Positions 10,355-19,700 of a stretch of 64,000 bases of DNA are shown piece by piece. The position numbers and the translations under genes were made by a program. Below the pieces are notes generated by a model. The model did not search any database. It was not told the origin of the DNA and saw nothing but the letters and a program-made list of their open reading frames with translations. Positions within the stretch are counted from its first letter, which is position 1; each line of letters begins with the position of its first letter. The stretch is from Diaporthe sp. PMI_573 (lineage: Eukaryota; Ascomycota; Sordariomycetes; Diaporthales; Diaporthaceae), in contig JAJTUP010000094.1 of assembly GCA_021399435.1 (NCBI GenBank), positions 1 through 64,000 of the forward strand, read 5' to 3'.

Positions 10355-10462
10355 GGTGCAGTTGCGGTTCCTAATCGGGTAATCGCTTAAAGCGGTAATT
10401 TTGCAAGGGGGGGCGAAAATTTTGGGGGTGGAATCCCAGAGCTTAAGAAGACCTTTCGTACC
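10355..10462 (+). repeat. Repeat block A, copy 2
   Basis: Matches 723-830 and 10805-10912. It starts at the Copia LTR edge and is joined at CTTTCGTACC directly to block B, leaving out the rest of the element. A plus B together therefore look like an internally deleted, non-autonomous Helitron of about 450 bp. Confidence 0.5.
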
Positions 10463-10808
10463 TAACTCAAGCAGAAACAGGAATATCACAAAATGCAAAC
10501 GACAAGAGCAACGACAAGAGCAACGACAAGAGCAACGACAAGAGCAACGACATTTTATTATAAATTGAAGCTCACGTGAATCCCACGTGATTCTGAACAG
10601 AAAAATCCCAGCCAATGAAGGCTTCTTTGCACTTGATATCGGGGGGGGGGGAGGGTTCATCCACATGTGCCAAATGAGAGTGGGAGGATTAGGACCACAT
10701 GTGCCAAATGAGAGTGGGAGGATTCGGACCACATGTGCCAAATGAGAGTGGGAGGATTCGGACCATTAGAGGGACCCGGATGGGGTTAATCCGGACCAAC
10801 AAGAGGTG
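10461..10808 (+). repeat. Helitron 3' terminal region, copy 3 (block B)
   Basis: Close match to 3741-4075: 12-bp ACGACAAGAGCA repeat (four units), CACGTG pair, G-run, three tandem units of about 35 bp, a perfect hairpin CCGGAT (10776-10781)/ATCCGG (10789-10794), and the end AAGAGGTG (10801-10808). Confidence 0.55.
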
Positions 10809-10920
10809 CAGTTGCGGTTCCTAATCGGGTAATCGCTTAAAGCGGTAATTTTGCAAGGGGGGGCGAAAATTTTGGGGGTGGAATCCCAGAGCTTAAGAAG
10901 ACCTTTCGTACCGAAAGGCA
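10809..10920 (+). repeat. Repeat block A, copy 3
   Basis: Same as 727-838, ending in CTTTCGTACCGAAAGGCA. It follows block B without a gap, so the order A-B-A at 10355-10920 is what head-to-tail Helitron units would give. To the right the sequence becomes unrelated to the copy at 838. Confidence 0.5.
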
Positions 10921-11976
10921 TATGCTACGAGATCATATTCTCTATCTTCCGGGTAGATGTCAGCCCTGTGAAAGAAAGCCGGGGAGATAGTATTGAGTAC
11001 CCATTTCCCGTCTTTGTGGAAAACCCAGGTCAGTTCCTTTGAAGATGACCTGGCGGCAGATCGGAAGAAGCATCAGGCGCCGGTTGTCATCTGAGAGCTT
11101 TCTAGTCATGTTATACGGCACTTAGCAAGCGATCTGGCGCAAGGCCGGATCCCAATATCTTGGACCTGAATCTCTTGAACAGCTGGAGAGCAGCCCAGCA
11201 AGATACCATAACCATTTCAACGACGGTAGCCGAGCTGCTGGGGGAAATATGCTGAAAATGAGCTTATGGCAACTTGGATCGCGGTATTGTGGAATTGTCC
11301 GGGAAGAGTAGCGGAAAGAATACCTGCCTTAGACTCTCGTTAAAAAAACCATGAAGGGACCACAAAAGTTCGTACTTTTGAGGCTTTGGTGCTTTCAACG
11401 CGCAGGACCTCTGTTAGGTACTCAGACTGTGTCATGGCTGTTTCGGTTAAGTACAGGTACTTCTAAAAAAATGGTGGTTACTCGTTACCATCTTTACAAG
11501 CAATGTAACTAAAGTCACTGATTTCAGATCCATCTCTTACAGTTTTGAGCATACTGTATGTACTGTACAGGACTCCCATATTTATGTTTAATGAATCAGG
11601 TACATTTAGCTCTGTAACGATGAGAGAAGTACCATTGTCTAGGAGGTGGTAGAAACCCACTTTAATGGATACTTGTTTCGGTATTTTCCCATGTGCGTAC
11701 TATGCAGTACTTCGAAATTTTATCAAAGTACTCTACTGGCTTTTTAAAAGAGCTCACGTTTGTGTCCTTCGTAGTTAACTACAAGGACGACATAGAGTTC
11801 AGGCAGATCCAGATACGCAGTACCTTAATTTCATACGTATTTCTCTTTATATCCTTTGTCAATCATCTAGCGTTATACATATATTCAGTTACTCATCTAA
11901 ATTCCGATTTTCAATGCGTCGTGGCATCGAACATATTCTTACGTCGTGCTATATATTTTTCAAAAGCGAGGTCACC
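10921..11976. other. Non-coding stretch
   Basis: No supportable gene. The sequence grows AT-rich towards 11.9 kb. TGGATCGCGGTATTGTGGAA begins a 34-bp segment (11275-11308) that recurs with two mismatches at 44681-44714, so part of this stretch is a dispersed repeat. The last 300 bp would serve as promoter region for the secreted-protein ORF at 11977. Confidence 0.45.
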
Positions 11977-12306
11977 ATGAAATCCATATTCGCCAATGTC
12001 CTCCTCTTCTTGGCCATTACTGTAATGGGCATAGCGATTGATCCCGTGTCTGCGGCCGTGACCGCCACCATGACGGAGCCACTCTGCATCAACGACTGCG
12101 CTGGAGAAGCGACTCCACTTTCTGTGGCTGAAGTATTAGCCACGGTGACTGATTCCATCAACAACGTCGACACAAATAGCAGCCAGGCCACTGTAGACAA
12201 GCGCTGGTCCAAGGGGCGCAACTCGCTCTGCTTCACCTCCAGCAGCCTAGTCATGGCGGGCTACTACGCCATCTACCTGGACGGCTGGGGTCCGGAAATC
12301 GGCACG
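11977..12306 (+). pseudogene. Small secreted protein, 5' part, truncated by a hAT fragment
   Basis: From the ATG at 11977 the protein opens with a clear signal peptide (MKSIFANVLLFLAITVMGIA, with a probable cleavage after a nearby small residue). It has a short pro-region with two cysteines (LCINDC), then VDKR followed by WSKGRNSLCFTSSSLVMAGY. The Lys-Arg is a likely Kex2 cleavage site, giving a processed C-terminal peptide. At GWGPEIG (about 12300) the protein-like sequence ends and another frame of hAT transposase begins; the frame runs on into hAT sequence to a stop at 12450. I infer truncation by transposon insertion or rearrangement. The family is not recognised; an effector-like secreted role is only a possibility. 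Confidence 0.55.
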
Positions 12307-13120
12307 CGTTATATGGGATTATGTGCTTCTTCCAAGACGAGAAAAACAAGCCCCGCAAAATCGTCCTTGGAGTACCCGAGGTCTCTACTCGCCATTCTGG
12401 CACAAATATTGCAGCAGAAGTCCTCGAGATTATCGATTCATATGGTATAAAGAATAAGATCGGGTATTTCACGCTTGATAACGCCGAAAACAACGATTCA
12501 GCAATGGCTGTGATCGGAGGAGAGTTGGGCTTCGATGGACGCAAGCGCAGAGGTCGATGCTTTGGCCACATACTCAACCTCTCTGCCAAAACATTGCTTT
12601 TTGGCTCCAATCCAGAGGCCTTTGAGAATCAGCTTTCCGGCGCAGCAGCGTTATCTGAAACTGAACACGATCTTTGGAGGAGGAGAGGGCCAGTCGGGAA
12701 GCTCCATCCGTTGTTGACATCGACAGATCTGATGTGCCGAGTTACCTTCTTCGAGGTGTTCAGCAGGCTGATATGGACCAATCTATCGATCCGAGAGTTC
12801 GAGCGAGGAAGCCTCTGAACATCGTCGTCGATAACGATACCAAATGGCTGTCCCAGCTCTACATGATCCGCCGCGCGATCAAACTCCGTCCTTACCTCGA
12901 TGTGATGATTCTTAAACACAAACAAGCTTGGGAGCAGGACAACAGGTCGAAAAAGACGGGCCTGATGAGGAGGTCGGCTGTTCAACCGCGAATTTGCCTA
13001 TCCGAAAACCAGCTTTCAGACAAGGACTGGGACGTCCTCGAACACCAAGCCATGCTAACTATACCCTTTCAGAAATTATCGTCCCGTCCCGTCAGCTTTG
13101 TCTCAATTTCTCGCTTCTGA
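12307..13120 (+). pseudogene. hAT transposase fragment (copy 1)
   Basis: The frame from about 12307 reads ALYGIMCFFQDEKNKPRKIV, then DNAENNDSAMAVIGGELGF, CFGHILNLSAKTLLFG and LWRRRGPVGKLH. After a frameshift near 12712 it continues VDIDRSDVPSYLL, VDNDTKWLSQLYMIRRAIKL and NQLSDKDWDVLEH. This is the central catalytic part of a hAT transposase, close to the element at 62.6-64.0 kb (compare LWRDKGPVGKLH and LDNDTRWLSQLFMIRRALKL). The BED finger and the C-terminal dimerisation domain are missing. Its left edge falls inside the secreted-protein ORF and its right edge touches the H2A.Z fragment. Confidence 0.85.
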
Positions 13121-13125
13121 CAAGA

Positions 13126-13314
13126 TTAGGTTTCCTTAGCCTTGGTCTTCTTCCTGTGATCGACCTTGACCAGGAGAGCACGGTTGATGTGAGGCAGGAC
13201 ACCACCAAAGGCTATAGTGGCGCGGATCAGTGTATCAAGCTCCTCGTCACCACGGATGGCGAGCTGTAGGTGGCGAGGTGTGATACGCTTGACCTTGAGA
13301 TCCTTGGCGGCATT
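13126..13314 (-). pseudogene. Histone H2A.Z, last exon only
   Basis: The minus strand encodes [20 protein letters not shown] followed by [19 protein letters not shown] and a basic tail ending KAKET-stop. This is the C-terminal part of histone variant H2A.Z, including the acidic-patch region and docking domain. A consensus 3' splice site (TCTCACAG, at 13315-13322) precedes the exon at the expected NAAKDLK boundary. The remaining exons, with the N-terminal tail and most of the histone fold, are absent to the right. It is therefore a captured or broken copy and presumably not a functional histone gene. No frame damage is visible in the 62 codons left. Confidence 0.88.
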
Positions 13315-13867
13315 CTGTGAGACAGAGATCGCGTCAGTATCGGCTGCATAGATTTGTGAATGCGCAGGGCAGGAAGGTCTGGATGCATGGCCAGATGGCC
13401 TCATCTAAGGGGGAATTTGAGTGGGAGGGTGTATTGCAGTCGACAGGTGATATATTGGGTGTTGGCACGGAGGTGGAGTCGGAGGTTTAGGGCAGAAACG
13501 GTAGAAGGGTAGAATAGTACTGTAAAAACCTAACTGCTGTCCAAAAAGGAGAAGGGAAATCTTATATGGTACGTACTTATATGTACAGCTTCGTAGTACG
13601 TGTGTTATTAACGTCTTAGGCTAACTGCTACAGTAGCTCGCTGCTCGTACAGCATCTGACGGGAGGATTGGATACCTCCGTTTCGCCTGACAAAAGAAAA
13701 TAGCGGTAATATCTGTCTTTCCAACTAGAATTCTCTTATCCGCCCTCTTCCTCCAATCCTGTACCGATTACTCGTGTATCCTGTCGAAAGAGGGTGTATA
13801 GCCCAAGGGAAACCATAAAAGGAGAAAACCCTAGGCAGTTGGTGCTTTTCCCGGCCGTCCCGGTACC
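13315..13867. other. Non-coding stretch
   Basis: Probable remains of the H2A.Z intron just right of the exon, then sequence with no recognisable gene. It would include the 3' UTR of the minus-strand gene ending at 13868. Confidence 0.4.
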
Positions 13868-15736
13868 TTAAGGCAGCTCAACAGATTTCATTTGTGTCAG
13901 GACAAGAGCAGCGCTGACCACGGGGTTTGCATCTTGCTTTCTGGTACTACTCTGCCCAGTGCTCGACGCCGATGAGTCGTGATCATGAGCAGGGGGTCTA
14001 CCGGTAGCACGTAGCTCCTGATTCTCACTTTCGTTTCCGGAAGTATCCTCTTTATTCGAATGTGATGCTGATCCTGAAGGAATGACAATGCAGTCGGGTT
14101 CATCGCGGTTAGAGCCAAGATTAGCGATCAGATAGTGGCCCCTCTTGTCGCTAAGGTCACTGTGCGGCTCGGGCTGAGCGGCAGCAACTTGACGCTCCAT
14201 GTCGCGGGGCTTCGCTTGTCCTTTCCTGGAGTTCTTCTGTTGACTGTTTCCATCATTCGACAAACTGGACAGCTCTGCTGCGACTGATTGATTGGTTGTC
14301 TTATTTGTTGGCTTCAAGATCTTGTACCCATTTTTCAACGCCTCCTCGAACGCAGTGTTGTTCTGGTTTGCAAGTTCCGCCGTACAATCCTTCACGAGAA
14401 AGCCACAATTCTGAATGGCAAGATGATGCGTCTTCTCCAATCTACCATGCTGAGGGCTGTGCAAGTGTTTGGCAGCGCCATGCAAGGGATTCCCAAGCCC
14501 AAAATGCATTTTATGCTTATCACACTTGACGATGTACCAATTACCGGAACCTTCTTTATACTCAAAGATCTTGTGCTTGAATTTGGCCTCTCCTTGTTGA
14601 TAAACCTCCTCGAAGGTCACGACGCGATGTGTTGCTTTTTCCTGGGCTAGATCTGGTCGTAAAGATGTGCTATGTTGCTGTTCCGCTGAACTTTCCGCCG
14701 CCGAGGTCTGCTGCGCTGCTGCAAGCTGATCCTTCCATGCGTCGGCGTTTCGGCACAGCCATGATGCTTTCAGCTGGTAACTCAACAACCCTCCTTTTTA
14801 CGTTATGGTGAGATCGAGTTGCCGAAGCAGGCGTTCGTTGTCGTGAATTGCCCATAGGTTCATCAGGTATCGACTGTGGACGCGGAGGTCGAGCAGAGCA
14901 TGATGGTTCAGGATTTGTGTTTGACGGCTTTCCTTGCAACGCAGGTTTGGGCGGCGCTGACGTGATATAATCCCTCTTATGCATGTCTGCTAAGGGGGTC
15001 GGATCCTGGGGCGGCAGTTCTCCGGACATTGACGTTTGGAGAGGGGAAGCTTGTGGCGTCGTTGCTGGTCGGGAAGGTGTAAGCAGAAGTGTTTGAGGCG
15101 TGGGCGCATGAACGTCTGCGCCGGGAGGTATGGCCTCGATAGACCGGGTCGCATTGAAGTAGTGTGGTCGAGGCGGCCGGATCCATCTGGCTGGTGACAC
15201 GGATTGGTCCATAGTAGTGACCTGTTTATTGTCGTTGGTCAGAATTGATGTTATGAACTATCCACTCGTATGCTTACCGCGATGGTAGATGAGGTCGATA
15301 CCGTCTCCTCAAGCGCGGAGCCAAGGGTTCTATTTTGCTCAGCGGCCGAACCGGTAATCAATTCTTGGACCTTGTTAAGCAGATTCGCTTCCGCCTTTGT
15401 TTTTGTCCTTTCATATTCGCGATGTAGTTCGTTCTTTTTCAGGTGAAGGTCTACTTGTTTCGCGACTGCTAAACTGAAGGACTGTTGGACCGTCACAAAA
15501 GCCTCGCGCACCATCCGGGCGGTTTGATCCAAGTCCGAAACAAAATGGTCTTCCTCGTGGCGCAGCTGTGCATCGAGTTCCGCCTTCCTAGCTTCGTACT
15601 CGTTGTCCAGGCGCATGCGATCGGCTGTGTGCTGTTCCTTCAACTGCTCGAACCACGAGTTCTGCGGGTCTAGTACATCATTCGTTGGGTCCGCAGCAGA
15701 TGGCCTGGCTGACGGAGATTCCAAATTGCGATCCAT
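13868..15736 (-). pseudogene. Coiled-coil / zinc-binding-like protein gene, frameshifted copy of the 40-kb block
   Basis: Exon 1 (15736-15278) starts MDRNLESPSARPSAADPT and then encodes a long charged helix ([37 protein letters not shown]) likely to form a coiled coil. A 56-bp GT-AG intron (15222-15277) follows. Exon 2 encodes a Pro-rich linker, then a domain with [14 protein letters not shown]...[12 protein letters not shown] (C-x2-H...H-x5-H, zinc-finger-like). A one-base insertion near 14725, relative to the copy at 40.87 kb, shifts the frame, so the full protein is broken here. Bases 13908-15685 are almost identical to 39913-41690; only the first 17 codons and the last few residues (LVLTQMKSVELP) are specific to this copy. 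Function unknown. Confidence 0.7.
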
Positions 15737-16341
15737 TAAAGCGGAACAAGGATGTAGTAATGGTAGAAAGCTTGTGTTGGGAGTCTGTGAAGCATAAGTG
15801 TCGGGCGAGTGTGGCGATTGACTCCTTTCGTAGAAGACACGAAGTGAATTGAGGTCACGTGCAGGTAAACGGCACTAACCTGATTAACGTCTGCCTCGGT
15901 GTCTCTACCCCGCTTACTCCCCTGCAGGAGCCTGCGGAAGAAAATTTCTATGGCCCATGGGCCAAAAAGACCATCGGTACATCGATCTCCCCGCGCCTGG
16001 CACAGGATTCAGGTGTTGCGCATAGTATATATACATAGGACGCTGGTTCCACAGCTGCAACAACAGCCTCGAGAAGGGCAGCATTCCCGCAATCTTCAGG
16101 GCTCTTCCCAACAAGACTTTGGGTGGCTCCCACTGGTGCTGGCCCTAAGACATCCGAGCCAAAAAGGACCTCAGATGTGATGATGCCGGCAGAAGCGCGC
16201 GGCCAGCTAAGCCGATACAAGAGCTCGAGCTGCACCAGACGACGCCGCCTGATCTGAGACGACTACGGACCAACAGGCAGAAATGGACCAGCATGAAAAG
16301 CCAGGGTATGTAGGACAACAATTCAGTTGCAATGGATGCCG
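15737..16341. other. Upstream region without clear gene
   Basis: Likely promoter of the gene at 13868-15736. A minus-strand ORF (15948-16235) ends ...GEIDVPMVFLAHGP but matches nothing I recognise; it may be random or a scrap of another gene. Confidence 0.35.
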
Positions 16342-16500
16342 AAAGCCTCCCTTGCCGATGAGCTCCGAAAGCACGTACGGACGCGGCTCCTTACCAGCCT
16401 CCGCGCATTCCTTTAGGATGGATGCCTGCGTCTTCCTTGCATCCTCGAAGGCTTTGGCTCTGGTCGTCATCGGGGCAGCAAGACCGAGACGATCGTCCAT
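16342..16500 (-). pseudogene. Ste20/GCK-type kinase, N-terminal fragment
   Basis: The minus strand encodes 53 residues beginning MDDRLGLAAPMTTRAKAFED and ending PYVLSELIGKGGF. This matches the N-terminus of fungal Ste20/germinal-centre-type kinases (Kic1/Nak1-like), up to the glycine loop of subdomain I. After GKGGF the expected G-x-V-Y-K is replaced by unrelated sequence without a donor site, so the kinase domain is missing. No other part of the kinase is found nearby. It is a gene-fragment relic. The specific subfamily is from recall of the motif. Confidence 0.65.
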
Positions 16501-16649
16501 TGCGCGTCTGCGCTCGACCTAAGGGGTGCGCATACACATGTAGATATAGCGTTGACGTGACATGCACAGCAGTGCGACGAACCCGGTGGGTAGGGTTGTA
16601 GAGGGAAGGTAGACGGGAGCGGTGGGTGGTCGAGATGGATGTTGAAAGG

Positions 16650-16894
16650 TCGAGGTTGATATGCACTTCGGGCGTAATCCTGTGCTTGGCGCTGCGAGAC
16701 ATTTAAGTGGCCATGGCCATGGCTACATGGATAAGAAGCACGATTCTGCCATTGAGATGTGCGGTTTTCTTGTCAAGTCCGAAATAGACCAGGCCCGAGC
16801 AGCTGTGCAGAGAAAACAAAAGATCGCTGAACGAGTGTACGCGTCGTCTGAGCATCACCAGGCTGGTCTTATCAACTATCGCTTACAATTATAG
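16650..16894 (+). pseudogene. Paralogous zinc-binding-like domain fragment
   Basis: Encodes MHFGRNPVLGAARHLSGHGH followed by a helix DKKHDSAIEMCGFLV. This is a diverged version of the domain in the 13.9-15.7 kb gene ([36 protein letters not shown]). The upstream half with the W...C-x2-H part is missing. The rest of the ORF is unrelated. A broken member of the same fungal family. Confidence 0.55.
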
Positions 16895-17032
16895 CCACCA
16901 CCATTTCCGACAGAAATGCGCCTATCCATTCCACCAAAAGTAGTAATACCGCCGATACGTAATATGCGGCCGTCAAAGACCTGAGATCGATCGATCCAGT
17001 TTCCTGCTCCGAGAGACGCTGCCCGACCATAT

Positions 17033-17980
17033 ATGGAACAGGGACGTGGCAGCAGAGGCGCGGAAATGCAAGGCAGAGATCAGAGAAGCTCGGGACCGGC
17101 TCGAAGCCGGGCAAGGCACGCGCGCCGACGTGAAGTCCCTGGAGCAGCAAGCCGTCCGGCTCAAGAAGGAAGCCATCGCCGCCTACCTGCCGCAGTTCCC
17201 CGTAGTGCGCATGTGCCTCATCCTCGGCGTCCTCACCTACCTTGTGATGGTGGCATTCAATATCTCTGGGTCGTCATGCATATGACCGTGGGCACAGTAC
17301 CACCTCCGTTTGATCGCCAGCTTTTGCGATCCTACCTCTACACCGTATGCACGATCATCAATCACCTCACTAGTACTGCCATAGCGCCTGGCAGCGGCGG
17401 CACTAAAGCTACAAGTACAGCCAACCAAAACGGCAACGCCCTGCAAAAGGTCTGGGATGTATTTTCTTCGACAGATCTGATCCAAAGTTACCAGGGCAAG
17501 GCTCTATCCAAGGCTGTTGGAAAGATTCAGAACTCTGTTGATGCCGCTGCTTTTGCAAGTCATGAGTCCTACTATGACTTCCTTTGCGCGATTGCAACCT
17601 TCTATAAGAGCACTCGAGTTTCTGAGTTGAGCCAGTTAGAAAGATTTGCGAGCCAACTTACGGCTCTGACTGACACTATCTGTTCGAGGAGCGTGGAGCC
17701 AGAATATCTGAATAAATTGTACAGTGATGAGGCTGTTCTGCAGACGATGGCAATGAGCGCTCGGTCCTTTCAATTAAGTGAGGTGTGCTTGGATACCGTT
17801 AAAAACGACGTGGAGCAGGCGCTGAAAGATATTACGGAGCGGAAGCTACAGTCCACCAAGTGTCGCCGGCTCCAAAAAGCGTTAATGTTGGCTAACGTAG
17901 GTGCTGTTGTGGAAGGTGTGAAGAAATTAAGAGAAGAGGTTGAGGAGCGACCGCTTCAGGCAGTGTCTAATGCTCATTAG
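17033..17980 (+). CDS. Hypothetical helical protein
   Basis: An open frame of 315 codons. The part from about codon 90 onwards is protein-like: LLRSYLYTVCTIINHLTSTA, a Gly/Thr/Ser linker, then alpha-helical sequence (KVWDVFSSTDLIQSYQGKAL, YYDFLCAIATFYKSTRVSEL, KLREEVEERPLQ) to the TAG at 17980. In the overlapping frame 17046-17285 there is a second plausible segment with a coiled coil (EARKCKAEIREARDRLEAGQ) and a membrane-like stretch (MCLILGVLTYLVMVAF). The true gene may join that exon to the downstream frame; no convincing intron was found. Family not recognised. Confidence 0.4.
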   Translation: MEQGRGSRGAEMQGRDQRSSGPARSRARHARRREVPGAASRPAQEGSHRRLPAAVPRSAHVPHPRRPHLPCDGGIQYLWVVMHMTVGTVPPPFDRQLLRSYLYTVCTIINHLTSTAIAPGSGGTKATSTANQNGNALQKVWDVFSSTDLIQSYQGKALSKAVGKIQNSVDAAAFASHESYYDFLCAIATFYKSTRVSELSQLERFASQLTALTDTICSRSVEPEYLNKLYSDEAVLQTMAMSARSFQLSEVCLDTVKNDVEQALKDITERKLQSTKCRRLQKALMLANVGAVVEGVKKLREEVEERPLQAVSNAH

Positions 17981-18030
17981 ATGGTCAGGGGTTGCTTTGG
18001 GACGTGGAGACTCAACCAGCTGCCCAGGAG

Positions 18031-18165
18031 GTATATAGCTAGGCGTTTAACTATCTTATATACTTATACATAACATCCAATATTATGCTGAGGCCTGGAC
18101 TCTTCAGAGTACTATCGCTTTAGACTTGGGTATAGGATAATGAGCATCCCCGGGTGAAAACTGTA
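18031..18165 (+). repeat. Dispersed repeat, copy 1 (TATATAGCTAGGCGTTT)
   Basis: TATATAGCTAGGCGTTT at 18032-18048 recurs exactly at 20522-20538. About 90 bp further, TCCCCGGGTGAAAACTG here is echoed by TCCCCGGAGAAAAACTG there. This looks like a diverged small repeat or MITE of unknown class. Confidence 0.35.
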
Positions 18166-19263
18166 AAAGTGAAGTCCGGTGGTGAGTGGTTCAGCAGAGT
18201 GGAACCTCAAAAGGGATTGGGGATCGGCTGCTCAACTTTTGTGCAGCCTGACTGCCGGCCATGAAGCCTGCTCTCCATGGCTGTTGGATGCAACAGGTGG
18301 CAAGGGTTCGGGGGCGCGCCCATCGGACCATTTTCGTCTGGCGTAAAATACAACCATCTCGACGACCCACTTGTAGAGTTTTGTCGCGATAGCTGTGGCG
18401 GCTTCCCGCAACAGCGGGCGGAACTGGCTGATTCCATAATCGACCGTGATCTTTATCTTCCATCACTAACAAGTGGGAGCTCATCCTGGTGATCGACGAC
18501 TTATATTCGGCATTCCAATCCTGCTCCCTGCACAGCCGTGTGATTGTGAAGGTCTGCATGCTCGTCGTCAGCTTTAGGCGGCTTCGCTGGAACTTGGTAG
18601 AAGCAGTCACCGTCGAATGGAGCAACATTAAATACTTGGACAGGTGGTGGGCTGATCAACGTTAACTTGTGTCTAATGTATTTTTTTAGTATAAAGTGAT
18701 AGTTACTTCTCCGCCTTTGAACAAATTAAGACTTTATTTGGTGAATTGTTCGAGATTTCTAGCTAGTACCCCATCAAACGTCTGCAAGCGGTATGCGTTA
18801 TTGTTAAGGGTTTAATAAGTTACGAATAGTTCTTGCCATCAATAGGCCATCTTCGCAGTTGACGAATATGGTTGTACACAAGATCTTTATCTCCTGGTTT
18901 CAATTTATCTGAATTTGCCACCATATCTGTCGACAAGGTCTGGAACCTTCTACCGTAATCTGAATAGCCTCAGAAACCCGTACAGTTTTGGTTGGCAATA
19001 AACTATCCCCCAGTTTCGCCGTAAGATCTCTTATTGATTATCATGGTGGGCGGGAATTGACGTTGGGAATAGTGGCATGATTGGCGGCTTCTGGAGGCCG
19101 TCACGGAGGAGGAGAGGAGAAACCGAAGGAGCAATGATGGAGGTACGAGGCAGACGGCCAGGACGGGTGCGAACAGGGATTGTTGCCCCGAGCTAAGTAG
19201 CAAGGTTGATTAGGGCCAATAGTGCGTTTCCTAATTTAAGAATGTTGAAGATAACCCGGCCTC
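18166..19263. other. Non-coding stretch
   Basis: No ORF with recognisable features in either strand; the middle part (18650-19000) is AT-rich. Confidence 0.4.
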
Positions 19264-19700
19264 AATAAGAGCTCATGAACAAGCCCAGAGAAGAGGGAGT
19301 AAGGTTAAAGCGAAGCATAAAGGTTTTGAAGGATGGGGTGCTACTACTGCGCTCCAGAAGCTTCATAACATAGCTGTATGGCTTCGAAACAGCTCTATCC
19401 ATCATGATCGATGGATCGAGGCTGTCGGCATTACATTAGGGATTGATAACGACACTCGATGGTCCTCATGGTATCATCTCATCAAGCGTACGACACGCAA
19501 GGAGCGAGAGATTAAGGACTTCATTGATAAACACCCTGAATGCGATAGCTTTCGACTCAATGGCGTTGAGTGGGATACACTTAAGCGTACAGAGAGTTTT
19601 CTCTCTGTATTTGCTAGTGGTACACTATGGGTTGAAGGCAGTGAGGCTTCGTTATCCCAGAGCCTTACCCCGACGGATGCTATCGGTGAAGCACAGCTAT
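19264..19700 (+). pseudogene. hAT transposase fragment (copy 2, different subfamily)
   Basis: One frame reads GFEGWGATTALQKLHNIAVW, then ITLGIDNDTRWSSWYHLIKR, IKDFIDKHPECDSF and WDTLKRTESFLSVF. The D-N-D/N-T-R-W core followed by a helical region is the hAT catalytic middle. The sequence is only distantly similar to the copies at 12.3 and 62.6 kb, so it is another subfamily. Both ends are missing and no start codon lies at the left edge. It lies in otherwise non-coding DNA. Confidence 0.7.

Noticed and set aside
12303..12309. ACGCGT MCB site near 12.3 kb
   Set aside because: Falls at the secreted-protein/hAT junction inside coding-like sequence; a chance hexamer.
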